Shown: positions 1 to 9,213 of the stretch, one piece after another
Numbering within the stretch: the stretch's first letter is position 1
Layout: every line of letters begins with the position of its first letter
DNA from: Caulochytrium protostelioides
Lineage: Eukaryota > Chytridiomycota > Caulochytriomycetes > Caulochytriales > Caulochytriaceae
Length of the DNA: 64,000 bases
Reading direction: 5' to 3'
Assembly (NCBI GenBank): GCA_003615045.1
Contig: ML014145.1
Location: 62,001-126,000 of the forward strand
The notes under the pieces: generated by a model
Database searches by the model: none
Told to the model about the DNA's origin: nothing
Seen by the model: the letters and a program-made list of their open reading frames with translations, nothing else
Program-made: the position numbers and the translations under genes

Positions 1-1
1 G

Positions 2-3000
2 AGCCGCACCAAGACCACCAGCGCCGCGAAGCGCGCCTCGGGCGCCGGCGCCGCGGCCGCCGAAGGCGCCGCCGCCGCCGCCGCCGCGGCCCATCCGCTC
101 TCGACGGCGCTCACCTCCTCGCTCGCCCTGCCAATTCCCAAGCACCCGCCGGGCACGCCGGCCGCCCATGTCAACGCCGAGTACTGGCGCGCGTTCCCGG
201 ACTGGGAGGACGGCGATGTCGCGGGCGAGAAGTGGCTCGCGGGCGGCGGCGCCACCGGCACGCCGCTCGGCGCTGCGGGCGTCACCGCGAGTCTGCCCGC
301 CGCCACCGCGGGCCTCGGCGCCAGCAGCACGGCCGGGGCTGCTGGCGCGGTAGCTGCCGCCGCAACGACCGGCGCCCCGAGCGACGATCCCGCCGCGCCG
401 CCCGGCCTCTCCGCCACCGCCGCCGCCGCCGCCGCCCTCTCGCCCGCATCGCCGGCTCCTGCGACGTCGTCCACAAGCCCGCGCAAGACCAGCACGGCCG
501 CCACCGCGAGCGCCCTCTCCGCGGCGTCTGTCGCGGCCGCGGCCGCCGCGGCGCAGCAGCAGCAGCAGCAGCCGCAGCTCCCGCCGGGCTTCAAGCGCTT
601 CGACGAGCTCTTGCCCGAGGGCGTGGCGGCGCCCACGAGTCTCGTGGCCGCCGCGCACCTCGACGACGCCTTTACCTATGCCCGTATCGTCCCGGACCCC
701 GTGGTGGTCGCGGCGGCGGCGCCCTCGGCCGCAGCCGCGGCGGGCGGCTCCCTGCACCCCAAGGACGCCGCGGGTCCCGGCGGCGGCCGCCGCGTCGCGG
801 GCAGCGCCCACCACCCGGACGGCCACGACGCCAACACCTACGGCCGCTCGACGCGGCCCTCGACGGCCACGGCGCCGCACGAGAGCGAAGGCCTCTCGCC
901 GTCCCTCTCCGCCTCCATGATGAGCAACGCCTACCTCGGCGTCGCGGCCGACAGCGGCACGCGCAGCAGCGACGCCCACATGAATGCGACGGGGATGGCT
1001 TCGGCCGCGCCGGGCGGGCGCCGCAACACCCAGGGCGGCGCCACCGCTTCTGCAGCAGCTGCTGCCGCCGCCGCCGCCGCCGCTGCCGCCGCGATGGCCG
1101 GCGCGAACGGCGCCGCGACTGACGGCGGCGGCGCCACGGTGATGGCGGTCATCGGCCCGTCCCTCTCCGAGGCGGAGCGTGCCCTCGCGTCGACGAACGG
1201 TACACCGCTCACGCGCGTGCTCAATCCGCTGGTGACGCTGGACGCGAAGCCGGGCACGGTGCCGACCCTCAGCAAGCTGATGCTGCATAACGCCCATCTG
1301 CTCGGCCGCCCGCTGTGGAGCCAGTTCCTGCAGGCGCTGCATATCCTCGTCGAGCGCGTCCCGCTGTCCTCGAAAGTCTCGGCGCTGCTCGCGCAGCAGC
1401 AGGCGGCCGCCGCGGCGTCGGCGGCGGCGGCGCCAACGGGTTCTGCGGCGGGCGTCGCGGCGTCCGTGACGAGGGCGCCGTCAGGGTTCCTGTTCCATGC
1501 GGCCTTCCCGGCCGTGGCCGCGGCGGCGCCGTCGCCGGGCCCCCCGCCGCCCGCGGGCGCGTCGTCGTCGTCCTCGCCTCCGACAGCGCTGCTCCTCCCG
1601 GCCAACACGGCGCCGCTCGCGGGGTATGTCAAGCCGCTCGCGGACCGCGAGGCGTGGGCCGGCATCTTCCCGAAGGGCCGCGACGGCTTGCCCGCGTACA
1701 ACCCGGCCGGGCGGTATGCGGTGCGGCTGTGGTGGCTGGGCCGGTGGCGCCGCGTGCAGGTGGACGACCGCGTGCCCGTGGGCGCGGATGGCCGCGTGCT
1801 CGCGCCGACGTCGCCGCACCCGACTGAGTTCTGGATCACGGTGCTCGCCAAGGCCGTGCTCAAGGTCGTGCTCGGGCTCGCGCCGCTCACGGCCGCCGCG
1901 CACTATACCGACGCCGTGCCGGGCGAGGCCCAGATCGACGTCCTCTCGCTCATCCGCGGCGGATGCGTGCAGCGACTCCCGCTGCAGCCGTCGAAAACAA
2001 GCGCGCTGGCGCGCCGCGGGTCGCGGTCCTTGCTCGAAGCCTCGAGCCCGACGCTGCTCTCGCCGTCGCTGCCGACCCTCTCGCTCGTCGATGTTGAGGG
2101 CCCCGAGGTCGCCGCGACGGGCACGGGCACCCGCGGCGGCAGTGCCCACAACCGCGCTGGCTGGGGCGAGAGCGACGCGTCGTCGAGTCTGATGCTCGCG
2201 ACGGCGCGTGTCGACAGCACGGCCACGCTCGATGACGAGCCGACCCCGGCAGACGCGGCATGGAGCCTGTTGATGCGCTTCCGCTCGCGCCTCATCAAGG
2301 AGCCGCTGGCGCCCGGGCAGGCGCTGCCAACCGCGCTCCCGGCCGCCGCCGCCGCCAGCGGCATGCTCGGCGGCAGCGGCGGCGGCGGGAGCAGCGTCAA
2401 GGAAGGCAAGGAGACGAAGGAGACGAGACGCGCGGGCTCGAACAGCGATGCGGCGGCGCGCTGCATTGCCGAGGATACGCTGTCCGTCTTTGCGTATGGA
2501 TCGGCCTCGCTGCCGCCGCCAACGCTGACGACGCCGGGACCGGCTGTCGGCGCGTCCGGGGGGCCGGCCGCCCCCTCGGCGTCGGCATCGAGCCCCTCGC
2601 GGCCCCTCACGCCGGGCACCGCGACGGTCTTGTCGTCGAATGACGCCGCGGCTGGGCTGCCAATCAGCCTGCCAGTTTCGCATACCATGTGCGCGATCCG
2701 CGTCGTGGCCATCGACCCAGGGATCCCCATCGCCGCCCCGGCGGCCGACGGCGCGACCGCCTTGGGGCTCTCCGAGACGGCTGTCCCGCCCGCCCCGACG
2801 ACAACGACGACGACGACGACGACGCCGACCCGCCGCGTGCTCGTCCGACACTACTACAGCAACGGCCTCGTCAAGTACCGTCGACCCCTGGTGGCCGAGC
2901 CCGTGGTCATGACCTCGAAGCCGTCACGCAACATGCCGTCGTCGAGCGCCGCCGCGACTGCGGGACCGCCGGCCGCCTCGACGGCGGGCGGCGCGAACCC

Positions 3001-6000
3001 GAGCGGCGCGGGCGCTGGCACCAGTGGCACGAGCGCCCTCGGCGGCGGCGGTGGTAGCAGTACGGCGGGTGGCACGGGCGGTGCCGTCGGCGGCGGCGGC
3101 GGTGGCGGCGCCCCCAGTTCGGTTGGCGGTCTGGCAGACAAGAGCTTCATTGCGTGCGACGAGACGACGGCCGAGTACCACACGGACGCGATCGAAGCGT
3201 GGCTGACGCTCGATCAGTTTGTCGCGTGCTTCACTGACCTCGTGGTCCACTACCACCCGCACCACTTCCACGAGACGCGGACCCTCGTGCACTTGGGGCA
3301 TCACGCCGAGTGGGTCCGCATGCCCCGCGTGCTCTCCGTCGCCGAGCCGGGGACCCCCGTGTGGGTCACCTACACCCGCGCCCTCGGCATCCCGCCGGTT
3401 CCCGCGTTCCATCCGCCGCCCACCGAGGCCGCCGTCGCGAAACCGAGCAGCGCGGGCGCCGCGGCGTCCCTAGCCCGCGCCCCGGCGCCCGCAACCGCCG
3501 CCCCAGTCACGACCGCCGCCGCGACCGCCGCGCTCACGCCTGCGTCGGTGCCGTCGGCGCCGTCGACGGCGGTCCCGTCCGTCGCGGAGGTCCGCCACGC
3601 CTGGTTCCATCTCGCGCCGTACCCGCGCGCCACGACGCATCTGCGCCGCATCGAGTTCCCGAGCAGCACGCCACAGACGCGCGTCATCCGCTTCCCGAGC
3701 GCCGGCGCCGTGTATACCTGCGACCTCGAGGACGCGCACCCGGCGGCCGTGACGTTCGCGGTCGAGAACCCGCTCGCACGCGCGGGGCCCATCACCGTCG
3801 TGGTCGGCGCCCACGGCGCGTCGGCGCCCCTGGCTGGCGGCCTCGCCGCGCACGCCGGCAGCCACGGTGCTCACGGCTCGGCGGCTGCCGCGCAGCTCAT
3901 GGCCGCCTCGACGTCGGCCAGCGGCATGCATACCGTGCTGCTCACGAGTGTGCCGCCCGCTGCCACGCATTCCTCTGCGGCCGGCGCGCCGCCCGCCTCG
4001 TCGACGACTGCCGCGAGCGCGGCCGCCAACACGGCCGCCAACACGGCTGCTGCTGCGGCAGCGGCGGCGGCAGCAGCGGCGACTGCCGCTCAGGGAAGCA
4101 CGGCCGCCGTGGGCGGCCTGCCTGGCGCGAATGCGGCGCCGCTCGCGGGCTCGGCCCATGCGGGGGGCGCCGCATCGTCCGGCACGGGGCCCGTCTCTCC
4201 TGGCTCGACGACGACGACGACGACGAGCGGCGCCCCGAATGCGGCGGCCGGGCCGACGGGCAGTGCTGCTGGCGGCGGGGGTGGCACGAGCGCCCTGACG
4301 AGCAGCACGGCATCGCATGCCGGTAGCTCGATGGTCTTGCCGACCGGCGCGACCCCCGGCGCCGCGGCCATGCTCGACCGGTCCCTGCTCGTGCTGGAGG
4401 ACCTCGGGGCTTCTCTGGCGAGCCAAGGATGGCACGTGACAGACTACTTTGACGAAAAGGCGCCGTTTGGGTGGTCCTTGTGCTTCAAGCAGACGTTCAA
4501 GGTGCTTCAGCCGCAAACCCTCGTACAGTGCATGGCCGCCATGCCCGATACGGGCGCCGCGGTCTGCCGCCTGCGTCTGATCGACAACGACCTCGCGGCA
4601 CAGACGCTCACGGCGGCGGCCGCGCTCTCGAATGCGACGGCGGCCGCCGCGGCGATCCAGGCGGACGAACACGAGCCGGGCCGCCTGCCACCCGCTACGG
4701 CCGTTCCTGCCACGGCCGGCACCGCCGCTGTCGCTGCCGCTGCCATCCCACGCACGGCGGAGAAGCCGCCCGCCTCGTCGCCGTCCGTCGCCGCCGCGCC
4801 GTCCGCGCCCCTGTGTCCGTCGGGCGAGCTGCCGCTGTGCTCGGTTCTGGCGCCGAATACGCGCGGGTACACGCTTTTCGGCGAGTCGCGGTCGCCGTGG
4901 CCGAGCGTGCCGTTCGCGTTGCGCGTGATGGCGTCGCAGCCGCTGCAGATCCCGCACGTGCTCGAGATGGTCCGCCCGGCCAGCCAAGACATCGAGGACG
5001 AGTTTGTGCCGAACCACCACAACGTGCTCGGGCGTCACGTGCTCCGCGTCAAGGATGTCCCCGACGGCGGTTGTCCCGTGTCGCTCTGCCTCGCATTCGC
5101 CGGGCTCTCCCCGATTCTGCTGCAGCTCTTCGACCACGGCGTCGAGGTCGCCTCGGTCCTCGCCGTCGGCCGCGCCGTGCTGCCCGTCGTGTGGCTCGCC
5201 AACTCGGAAGAGCCGACTAAAAAGGAGGAGAAGCCACCCGTCAAAGAGACCAAGGACAGCAAGCGCAATGTCGGCGGCGCCGACAAGACGACTGCCGCGG
5301 CGGCGGCGGCAGCAGCGGCGACGGCGGCGGCATCCGCCACGACCGCAGGGCAAGCGGCCACCGCCGCCGCGCAAGCCGCGGCGGCTCAGGCCGCCGCCCA
5401 AGTCACCACCTCGACGGCAGCGCCGTCGACCTCGAGTGCGAGTGCCAGCGCTAGCGCGCGCAAGCACCGCTGGGTGATCCAGGGCACGGTCCAGGACCCG
5501 CAGTATGATTGCGAGGCGTTGCGGCAGCAACGCAAGCAGCAGATCATGCGCCAGCTCGCGGCCCTGCAGCCACGTCCGGCCAGCGGCACTGCGGATCCGC
5601 TTTCGGCCCAAGCGGCATCGACCGCCACGGCGTCCACGGCACCGGTCTCCGCGGCCTCGGCGACGGCGCTCGCGGGTCTGTCGGGACTCACGGCGGCCCA
5701 GCTGCAAGCGCAGCTCGCAGCGCCCTTCCGCCCCGCGGGTTCGGGGCTCCTCTGGAAGCTCAGCATCACGCCGCTTGGACCCGGGTCGATCACGGCGGTG
5801 CGCGACACCGAGCGCGACGAGCGGCTGCGGGCGATCAAGGAGGGCTGGGAGGTCACGCAACCGGGCCGCGCGTCCGCGGCGCGTGAGACCCGCGAGCACT
5901 GGCTCCGCGTCCTCCGGGCGGCGCCCGCCGCCGACGGCGCCGCCGACGGCGTGGAGGGCGCTGCGGACGGCGGCGAGGGCGCCCCCGACGGCACCCACGA

Positions 6001-6643
6001 CCCGCCGCCGCCGGCGGCCTCCGACACCCCGACGCGGCCGCACTCGACCCTTGCTAGCGCCACCGCCCACGAGCCGTCGGCGTTGCTCGTGCATCCGGTC
6101 GCTGTGGCCGCTGCCGCGGTGGCGGCTGGCGCCGGCGCCGGCGCGCCGCGGACGACGAGTCCGTCGAGCACGAGCGGCGCGGCGGTGGTCTCGCCACCGC
6201 TGCGGCGGGTGTCGCCGGATCCGGACGCGATGCTGCTGACGCCGGAGGAGGTGGCGGCGTACGAGCAGCAGCGGCGGGACGGGCGTGCGCAGAACGAGGC
6301 GGAGCAGCGCGACATGAAGACGTTCCGCGCGGACAACCGGACGCAGCGGCAGCAGCTCCGCAAGTGGTATGGCGCGCAGTTTGTGGCGCAGCGCGAGGAG
6401 TCGCTGAGCCGCGTCGACGAGGACCGCGAGCAGCGCGTCGCGTACCGGCAGCAGCGGGCACATCAGATCGAGATGCAGAACAAGCGCACACACGAGCAGG
6501 CGCACGTGATGCAGCTCGCGATCGCGGCGGCGAAGGCTGCCGCACTGGCGGCCGGCGGCCCTGGCGAAGACGCGAGCGAGGCGCTCACCGCGCCGGGCAA
6601 AGACGACAAGAACAGCCGGAAGCGGACGGGCAAGACGAAATAA
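2..6643 (+). CDS. ADGB: Androglobin-like (calpain-7-like) giant protein, 5' end outside window
   Basis: The frame is open from base 2 to TAA at 6643, giving at least 2213 residues with the N-terminus cut off by the window edge. Residues ~60-78 read EYWRAFPDWEDGDVAGEKW, like the tryptophan-rich start motif of animal androglobins (FP.W...D...EKWD). Residues ~547-626 (bases 1640-1880) resemble their calpain-like domain: YNPAGRYAVRLWWLGRWRR, then VDDRVPV, then TEFWITVLAKAVLK. Residues ~1059-1090 carry a WLTLDQFVACF segment, ~1916-1970 a WKLSITPL...AIKEGWEVTQPGRA block like the androglobin C-terminal region, and 2079-2180 a charged coiled coil. Ala/Gly/Ser/Thr runs separate the blocks. I could not find a canonical calpain catalytic QGxxGDCW or a globin-like segment. 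Human androglobin has about 1670 residues. In mammals the family is linked to sperm flagella. Family membership is fairly sure; function here is inferred. Confidence 0.8.
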   Translation, partial: SRTKTTSAAKRASGAGAAAAEGAAAAAAAAHPLSTALTSSLALPIPKHPPGTPAAHVNAEYWRAFPDWEDGDVAGEKWLAGGGATGTPLGAAGVTASLPAATAGLGASSTAGAAGAVAAAATTGAPSDDPAAPPGLSATAAAAAALSPASPAPATSSTSPRKTSTAATASALSAASVAAAAAAAQQQQQQPQLPPGFKRFDELLPEGVAAPTSLVAAAHLDDAFTYARIVPDPVVVAAAAPSAAAAAGGSLHPKDAAGPGGGRRVAGSAHHPDGHDANTYGRSTRPSTATAPHESEGLSPSLSASMMSNAYLGVAADSGTRSSDAHMNATGMASAAPGGRRNTQGGATASAAAAAAAAAAAAAAMAGANGAATDGGGATVMAVIGPSLSEAERALASTNGTPLTRVLNPLVTLDAKPGTVPTLSKLMLHNAHLLGRPLWSQFLQALHILVERVPLSSKVSALLAQQQAAAAASAAAAPTGSAAGVAASVTRAPSGFLFHAAFPAVAAAAPSPGPPPPAGASSSSSPPTALLLPANTAPLAGYVKPLADREAWAGIFPKGRDGLPAYNPAGRYAVRLWWLGRWRRVQVDDRVPVGADGRVLAPTSPHPTEFWITVLAKAVLKVVLGLAPLTAAAHYTDAVPGEAQIDVLSLIRGGCVQRLPLQPSKTSALARRGSRSLLEASSPTLLSPSLPTLSLVDVEGPEVAATGTGTRGGSAHNRAGWGESDASSSLMLATARVDSTATLDDEPTPADAAWSLLMRFRSRLIKEPLAPGQALPTALPAAAAASGMLGGSGGGGSSVKEGKETKETRRAGSNSDAAARCIAEDTLSVFAYGSASLPPPTLTTPGPAVGASGGPAAPSASASSPSRPLTPGTATVLSSNDAAAGLPISLPVSHTMCAIRVVAIDPGIPIAAPAADGATALGLSETAVPPAPTTTTTTTTTPTRRVLVRHYYSNGLVKYRRPLVAEPVVMTSKPSRNMPSSSAAATAGPPAASTAGGANPSGAGAGTSGTSALGGGGGSSTAGGTGGAVGGGGGGGAPSSVGGLADKSFIACDETTAEYHTDAIEAWLTLDQFVACFTDLVVHYHPHHFHETRTLVHLGHHAEWVRMPRVLSVAEPGTPVWVTYTRALGIPPVPAFHPPPTEAAVAKPSSAGAAASLARAPAPATAAPVTTAAATAALTPASVPSAPSTAVPSVAEVRHAWFHLAPYPRATTHLRRIEFPSSTPQTRVIRFPSAGAVYTCDLEDAHPAAVTFAVENPLARAGPITVVVGAHGASAPLAGGLAAHAGSHGAHGSAAAAQLMAASTSASGMHTVLLTSVPPAATHSSAAGAPPASSTTAASAAANTAANTAAAAAAAAAAAATAAQGSTAAVGGLPGANAAPLAGSAHAGGAASSGTGPVSPGSTTTTTTSGAPNAAAGPTGSAAGGGGGTSALTSSTASHAGSSMVLPTGATPGAAAMLDRSLLVLEDLGASLASQGWHVTDYFDEKAPFGWSLCFKQTFKVLQPQTLVQCMAAMPDTGAAVCRLRLIDNDLAAQTLTAAAALSNATAAAAAIQADEHEPGRLPPATAVPATAGTAAVAAAAIPRTAEKPPASSPSVAAAPSAPLCPSGELPLCSVLAPNTRGYTLFGESRSPWPSVPFALRVMASQPLQIPHVLEMVRPASQDIEDEFVPNHHNVLGRHVLRVKDVPDGGCPVSLCLAFAGLSPILLQLFDHGVEVASVLAVGRAVLPVVWLANSEEPTKKEEKPPVKETKDSKRNVGGADKTTAAAAAAAAATAAASATTAGQAATAAAQAAAAQAAAQVTTSTAAPSTSSASASASARKHRWVIQGTVQDPQYDCEALRQQRKQQIMRQLAALQPRPASGTADPLSAQAASTATASTAPVSAASATALAGLSGLTAAQLQAQLAAPFRPAGSGLLWKLSITPLGPGSITAVRDTERDERLRAIKEGWEVTQPGRASAARETREHWLRVLRAAPAADGAADGVEGAADGGEGAPDGTHDPPPPAASDTPTRPHSTLASATAHEPSALLVHPVAVAAAAVAAGAGAGAPRTTSPSSTSGAAVVSPPLRRVSPDPDAMLLTPEEVAAYEQQRRDGRAQNEAEQRDMKTFRADNRTQRQQLRKWYGAQFVAQREESLSRVDEDREQRVAYRQQRAHQIEMQNKRTHEQAHVMQLAIAAAKAAALAAGGPGEDASEALTAPGKDDKNSRKRTGKTK

Positions 6644-6769
6644 CCCGAGACGCGCCGTGCGACAAAGCGAGATTCCCTCTCATAGGAAGCACGAGTTTTA
6701 CTATTTACAGAGCACCAAAAAAAGGAAAAAAGAAAGAAAACGCAGCCGCGATCGTGTGGGCACGGCCGT
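6644..6769. terminator. Intergenic 3' ends of convergent genes with A/G-rich tract
   Basis: This 126-bp gap holds both 3' ends of the androglobin-like (+) and CCDC124 (-) genes. Its only distinctive element is an almost pure A/G tract at 6717-6740 on the plus strand. No canonical AATAAA was seen on either strand. A role in 3' processing is inferred from position. Confidence 0.35.
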
Positions 6770-7658
6770 CTAGGTCCGCAGGCGGTCGAGGACCTCACTC
6801 TTCTGGCGAGCCACCAGGTCGCGCGCTTCGTCGCGCTTGGTATCGTAGCTGATGTGAGCCTGGTTGAGCGGATTCTCGGGCGCCTTCTTCCACTGCTTCG
6901 CGAGCAGCTGCTTGTACTGCGAGAGGCGCAGGCCGGGCTGCTCGGCTTTGAGCGCGGCCATGGCCGTTTCCTCCCACTGCGCATACGCGGCCTTGACGCG
7001 GCGCTCCGGGTGCCGGTCCAGAGCGTCCTGCGAGCCGCCGGTCGCCGCCTTGGGCTTGCCGACGATGTCCAGCAGCGCGAGCGCGTCGTCGATCCCCGAT
7101 GCGCCGAAGCTCTCGACCGGCTTGTTGGCGGCCTGGAAGCTCTCGACCTTGGCGGTGCGCGCGGCGGCGGCCTTGGCGGCGCCCTTGACGAGGGGCGCGG
7201 GCTTCTCGGCCTTCTTGGCCGCCGGCAGCTTCGCTTCCTCAGCGGCGAGCATGGCCTCGCGCTCCTTCTTGCGTGCGAGCGCTTCCTGGCGCTTGGCCTC
7301 GTCGTCCTGCTTCTTCTTGCTGGCGCCCTTCGCGCCCTGCGACCACTGCTCGGCCTCCGTGCGCTCCATCTGCGCGGCCTTCTGCGAGGCCTTGTCGGCG
7401 GCTTGGGCGGCCTTGCGCTCGTTGGCCGCCGCGGCCCTATCAGCGTGGCATGCCAGGATACCCATGCGGGATGAGAAAGGGAGATGCCGGATGAGTGATC
7501 GTTCGCGTCAATCGCCTGCATGGATGCATGGATGCAGGTGGCGGACGCCTGGCATCACCGTCATGGACCCCGTCATGGACCATTGATGCGAACCCGTCGG
7601 CGGCGGGCCCATCCGCCGTAACGTCCACTTACTTGGCGTTCATCTTCTTGGGGGCCAT
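6770..7658 (-). CDS. CCDC124: CCDC124/Lso2 family ribosome-associated factor, two exons
   Basis: Exon 1 is 7658-7633 (ATG through MAPKKMNA plus two bases of a Lys codon) and exon 2 is 7436-6770 (TAG stop). Together they encode 230 residues, close to the ~220 of human CCDC124. The split AA|G codon keeps the frame and restores the basic N-terminus typical of the family. The first two thirds are a charged Ala/Lys/Glu coiled coil. The C-terminal third holds the diagnostic DRHPERRVKAAYAQWEE, then LRLSQYKQLLAKQWKKAPEN and PLNQ. Family members (yeast Lso2, human CCDC124) bind the decoding and GTPase centre of idle 80S ribosomes during dormancy and recovery. The gene is convergent with the androglobin-like gene; 126 bp separate the stops. 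An exon-2-only start (MGILAC at 7465) would lose the conserved N-terminus and lies in the intron. Confidence 0.88.
7437..7632 (-). other. Spliceosomal intron of CCDC124/Lso2 gene
   Basis: On the minus strand the donor GTAAGT begins at 7632 and the acceptor ends ...GATAG at 7437, giving 196 nt. It interrupts a Lys codon (AA|G). The alternative upstream acceptor TGCAG runs into an in-frame stop, so 7437 is the workable one. Confidence 0.82.
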
Positions 7659-9213
7659 CGTGTCAATGAATGGTCTCTCTGTCGCGGGAGAGCGATGGGA
7701 TAGAGATGGGTCTCACGAAATGGAGGCGGGGAGGGGAAGGACACCACGACGCGGTCCTCGGCGGCGATGTAGTTGATCCCGCCCATCACGTATGGGTGGA
7801 GCACCACCCTGGCGCATCGAGCTGCCGCAGAGCCGCTCCCCCGAGTCGGGAAGAGGGGCTGATCATGCCCATGTGTGGTGGGTGGACCCCTGGAGCGGTG
7901 TCCTCGACGACGTCATGAGCGTGGACATGACGCGGCCTGGGTGTGCGACCTGCACCACGTGCCTGGATGCCCTCGCAAGCTCTCGACGGCGAGCTCCCGG
8001 GGACCATGACGTCGGAGTCACCACGGCATGCTGCGGCGCGGCGTGGACACCCTGCCCTGCCGAGCCGACGAGGGTCTCACGAGCACACTTGGAACGGCCG
8101 ACGCCACAGGGCCACAGCGCGACCGGTCGTCGCCGACGTGGCCGCCGATGCGGCAAAGCCCACTTTTAGCCTTTTGCGCTGTGGCGTCCTACCGACGTCG
8201 ACGTCGCGGATGACTTCGACGAGCTTCGATGCTTGGATGTTGCTGGGCGCTGCTTCTCGCGCCTCCACGCGTGCCATTTCATACGTGGCCGACGACCGGG
8301 CGGCGTCACATCACTGCGGATGTCGTCTGGCGCGAGGATCCCGAGGGGCGTGATGGTGGTCGCGACGATGCGGATGACGACGATGCTGACAAACGCCTGC
8401 TTCCCGTTGTCTCTTTTTCCGCCGTCCGGCAGACGCGCCGCTAGGTGGGCTCGCGCCCGCCGCGTCCAAGCCACGGCGCGGCCGCGTGTCGGAGCTGCCG
8501 CGGCCGCTCGGCCGGGTCCTCGGTCCAAGTCCAGCCACGCTATGCTGCGTTTCGCAGCGCGTCGCTTCGCTGAGACCTCGAATGCGTGTGTGTGCAGTGC
8601 AGTACAGTGCGTGTGCGGCGCGTGTGCAGAGCATTGGCGCTACTGTACGGTACGGAGGCGGGTGGAGTACCCCCATCGAGGGTACCCATCGAGAGTACCC
8701 TCTACCCAAGCCGCGGCAAGATGTGCTTCGGGCATCGCATGAGGAAAGAGGAACCCGCGCTGCGGCGCGCGATGCAGAGCCCAGGATGGGAGGGGCCATG
8801 GGCCATCGGCTACCAGCGGATCCCATTCCCCCTCGATGGAAGCGCGCGACATGAAGTGGGTCTCCCCATACCGATGGAGCGAGATGCGGGTGTCCCGCTC
8901 TTTAAAGAGAGAGAGACCGCCAGCGGCCTCGCATCTTCCGCACTCGATCCATGCACGACGGCGCCACGATACCGCCTGGTCTCACTCAGAGACAGCCCTT
9001 CAACGCTCGTCGTGATTTCGTGACCTTGCTCGCGCGCGGTCTCAGGCGATCCTCATCGCATTGTGTTGGTGACGGCCCTTTCCGACACGTCGTCACGCTG
9101 CGCCACGCGCCGTCTCTCCCATCACTGCCCGCTTCTCCACGGCCGCATCGGCGCGTCGCCACCGAACTCTGGTAGCCTCACACGCCGCGCCATCACAGGA
9201 TCAGCACGACGCC
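7659..9213. promoter_or_regulatory. Divergent intergenic region between CCDC124 and the ABCC transporter
   Basis: About 1.55 kb between two divergently transcribed genes, so it should hold both promoters. No conserved protein is visible in any frame; the small open frames have no family features. Notable elements are three spaced copies of GRGTACCC at 8665-8700 and the perfect 12-bp palindrome CTCTTTAAAGAG at 8898-8909, about 305 bp before the ABCC start. A TG-rich stretch lies at 8586-8634. Promoter function is inferred from position only. Confidence 0.4.

Noticed and set aside
3470-6505. 1011-codon open frame on the minus strand
   Set aside because: It lies antisense to the androglobin-like gene, reads as Arg/Gly/Ala/His-rich peptide and has no family features. 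In this GC-rich DNA the opposite strand of a GC3-rich gene is often stop-free.
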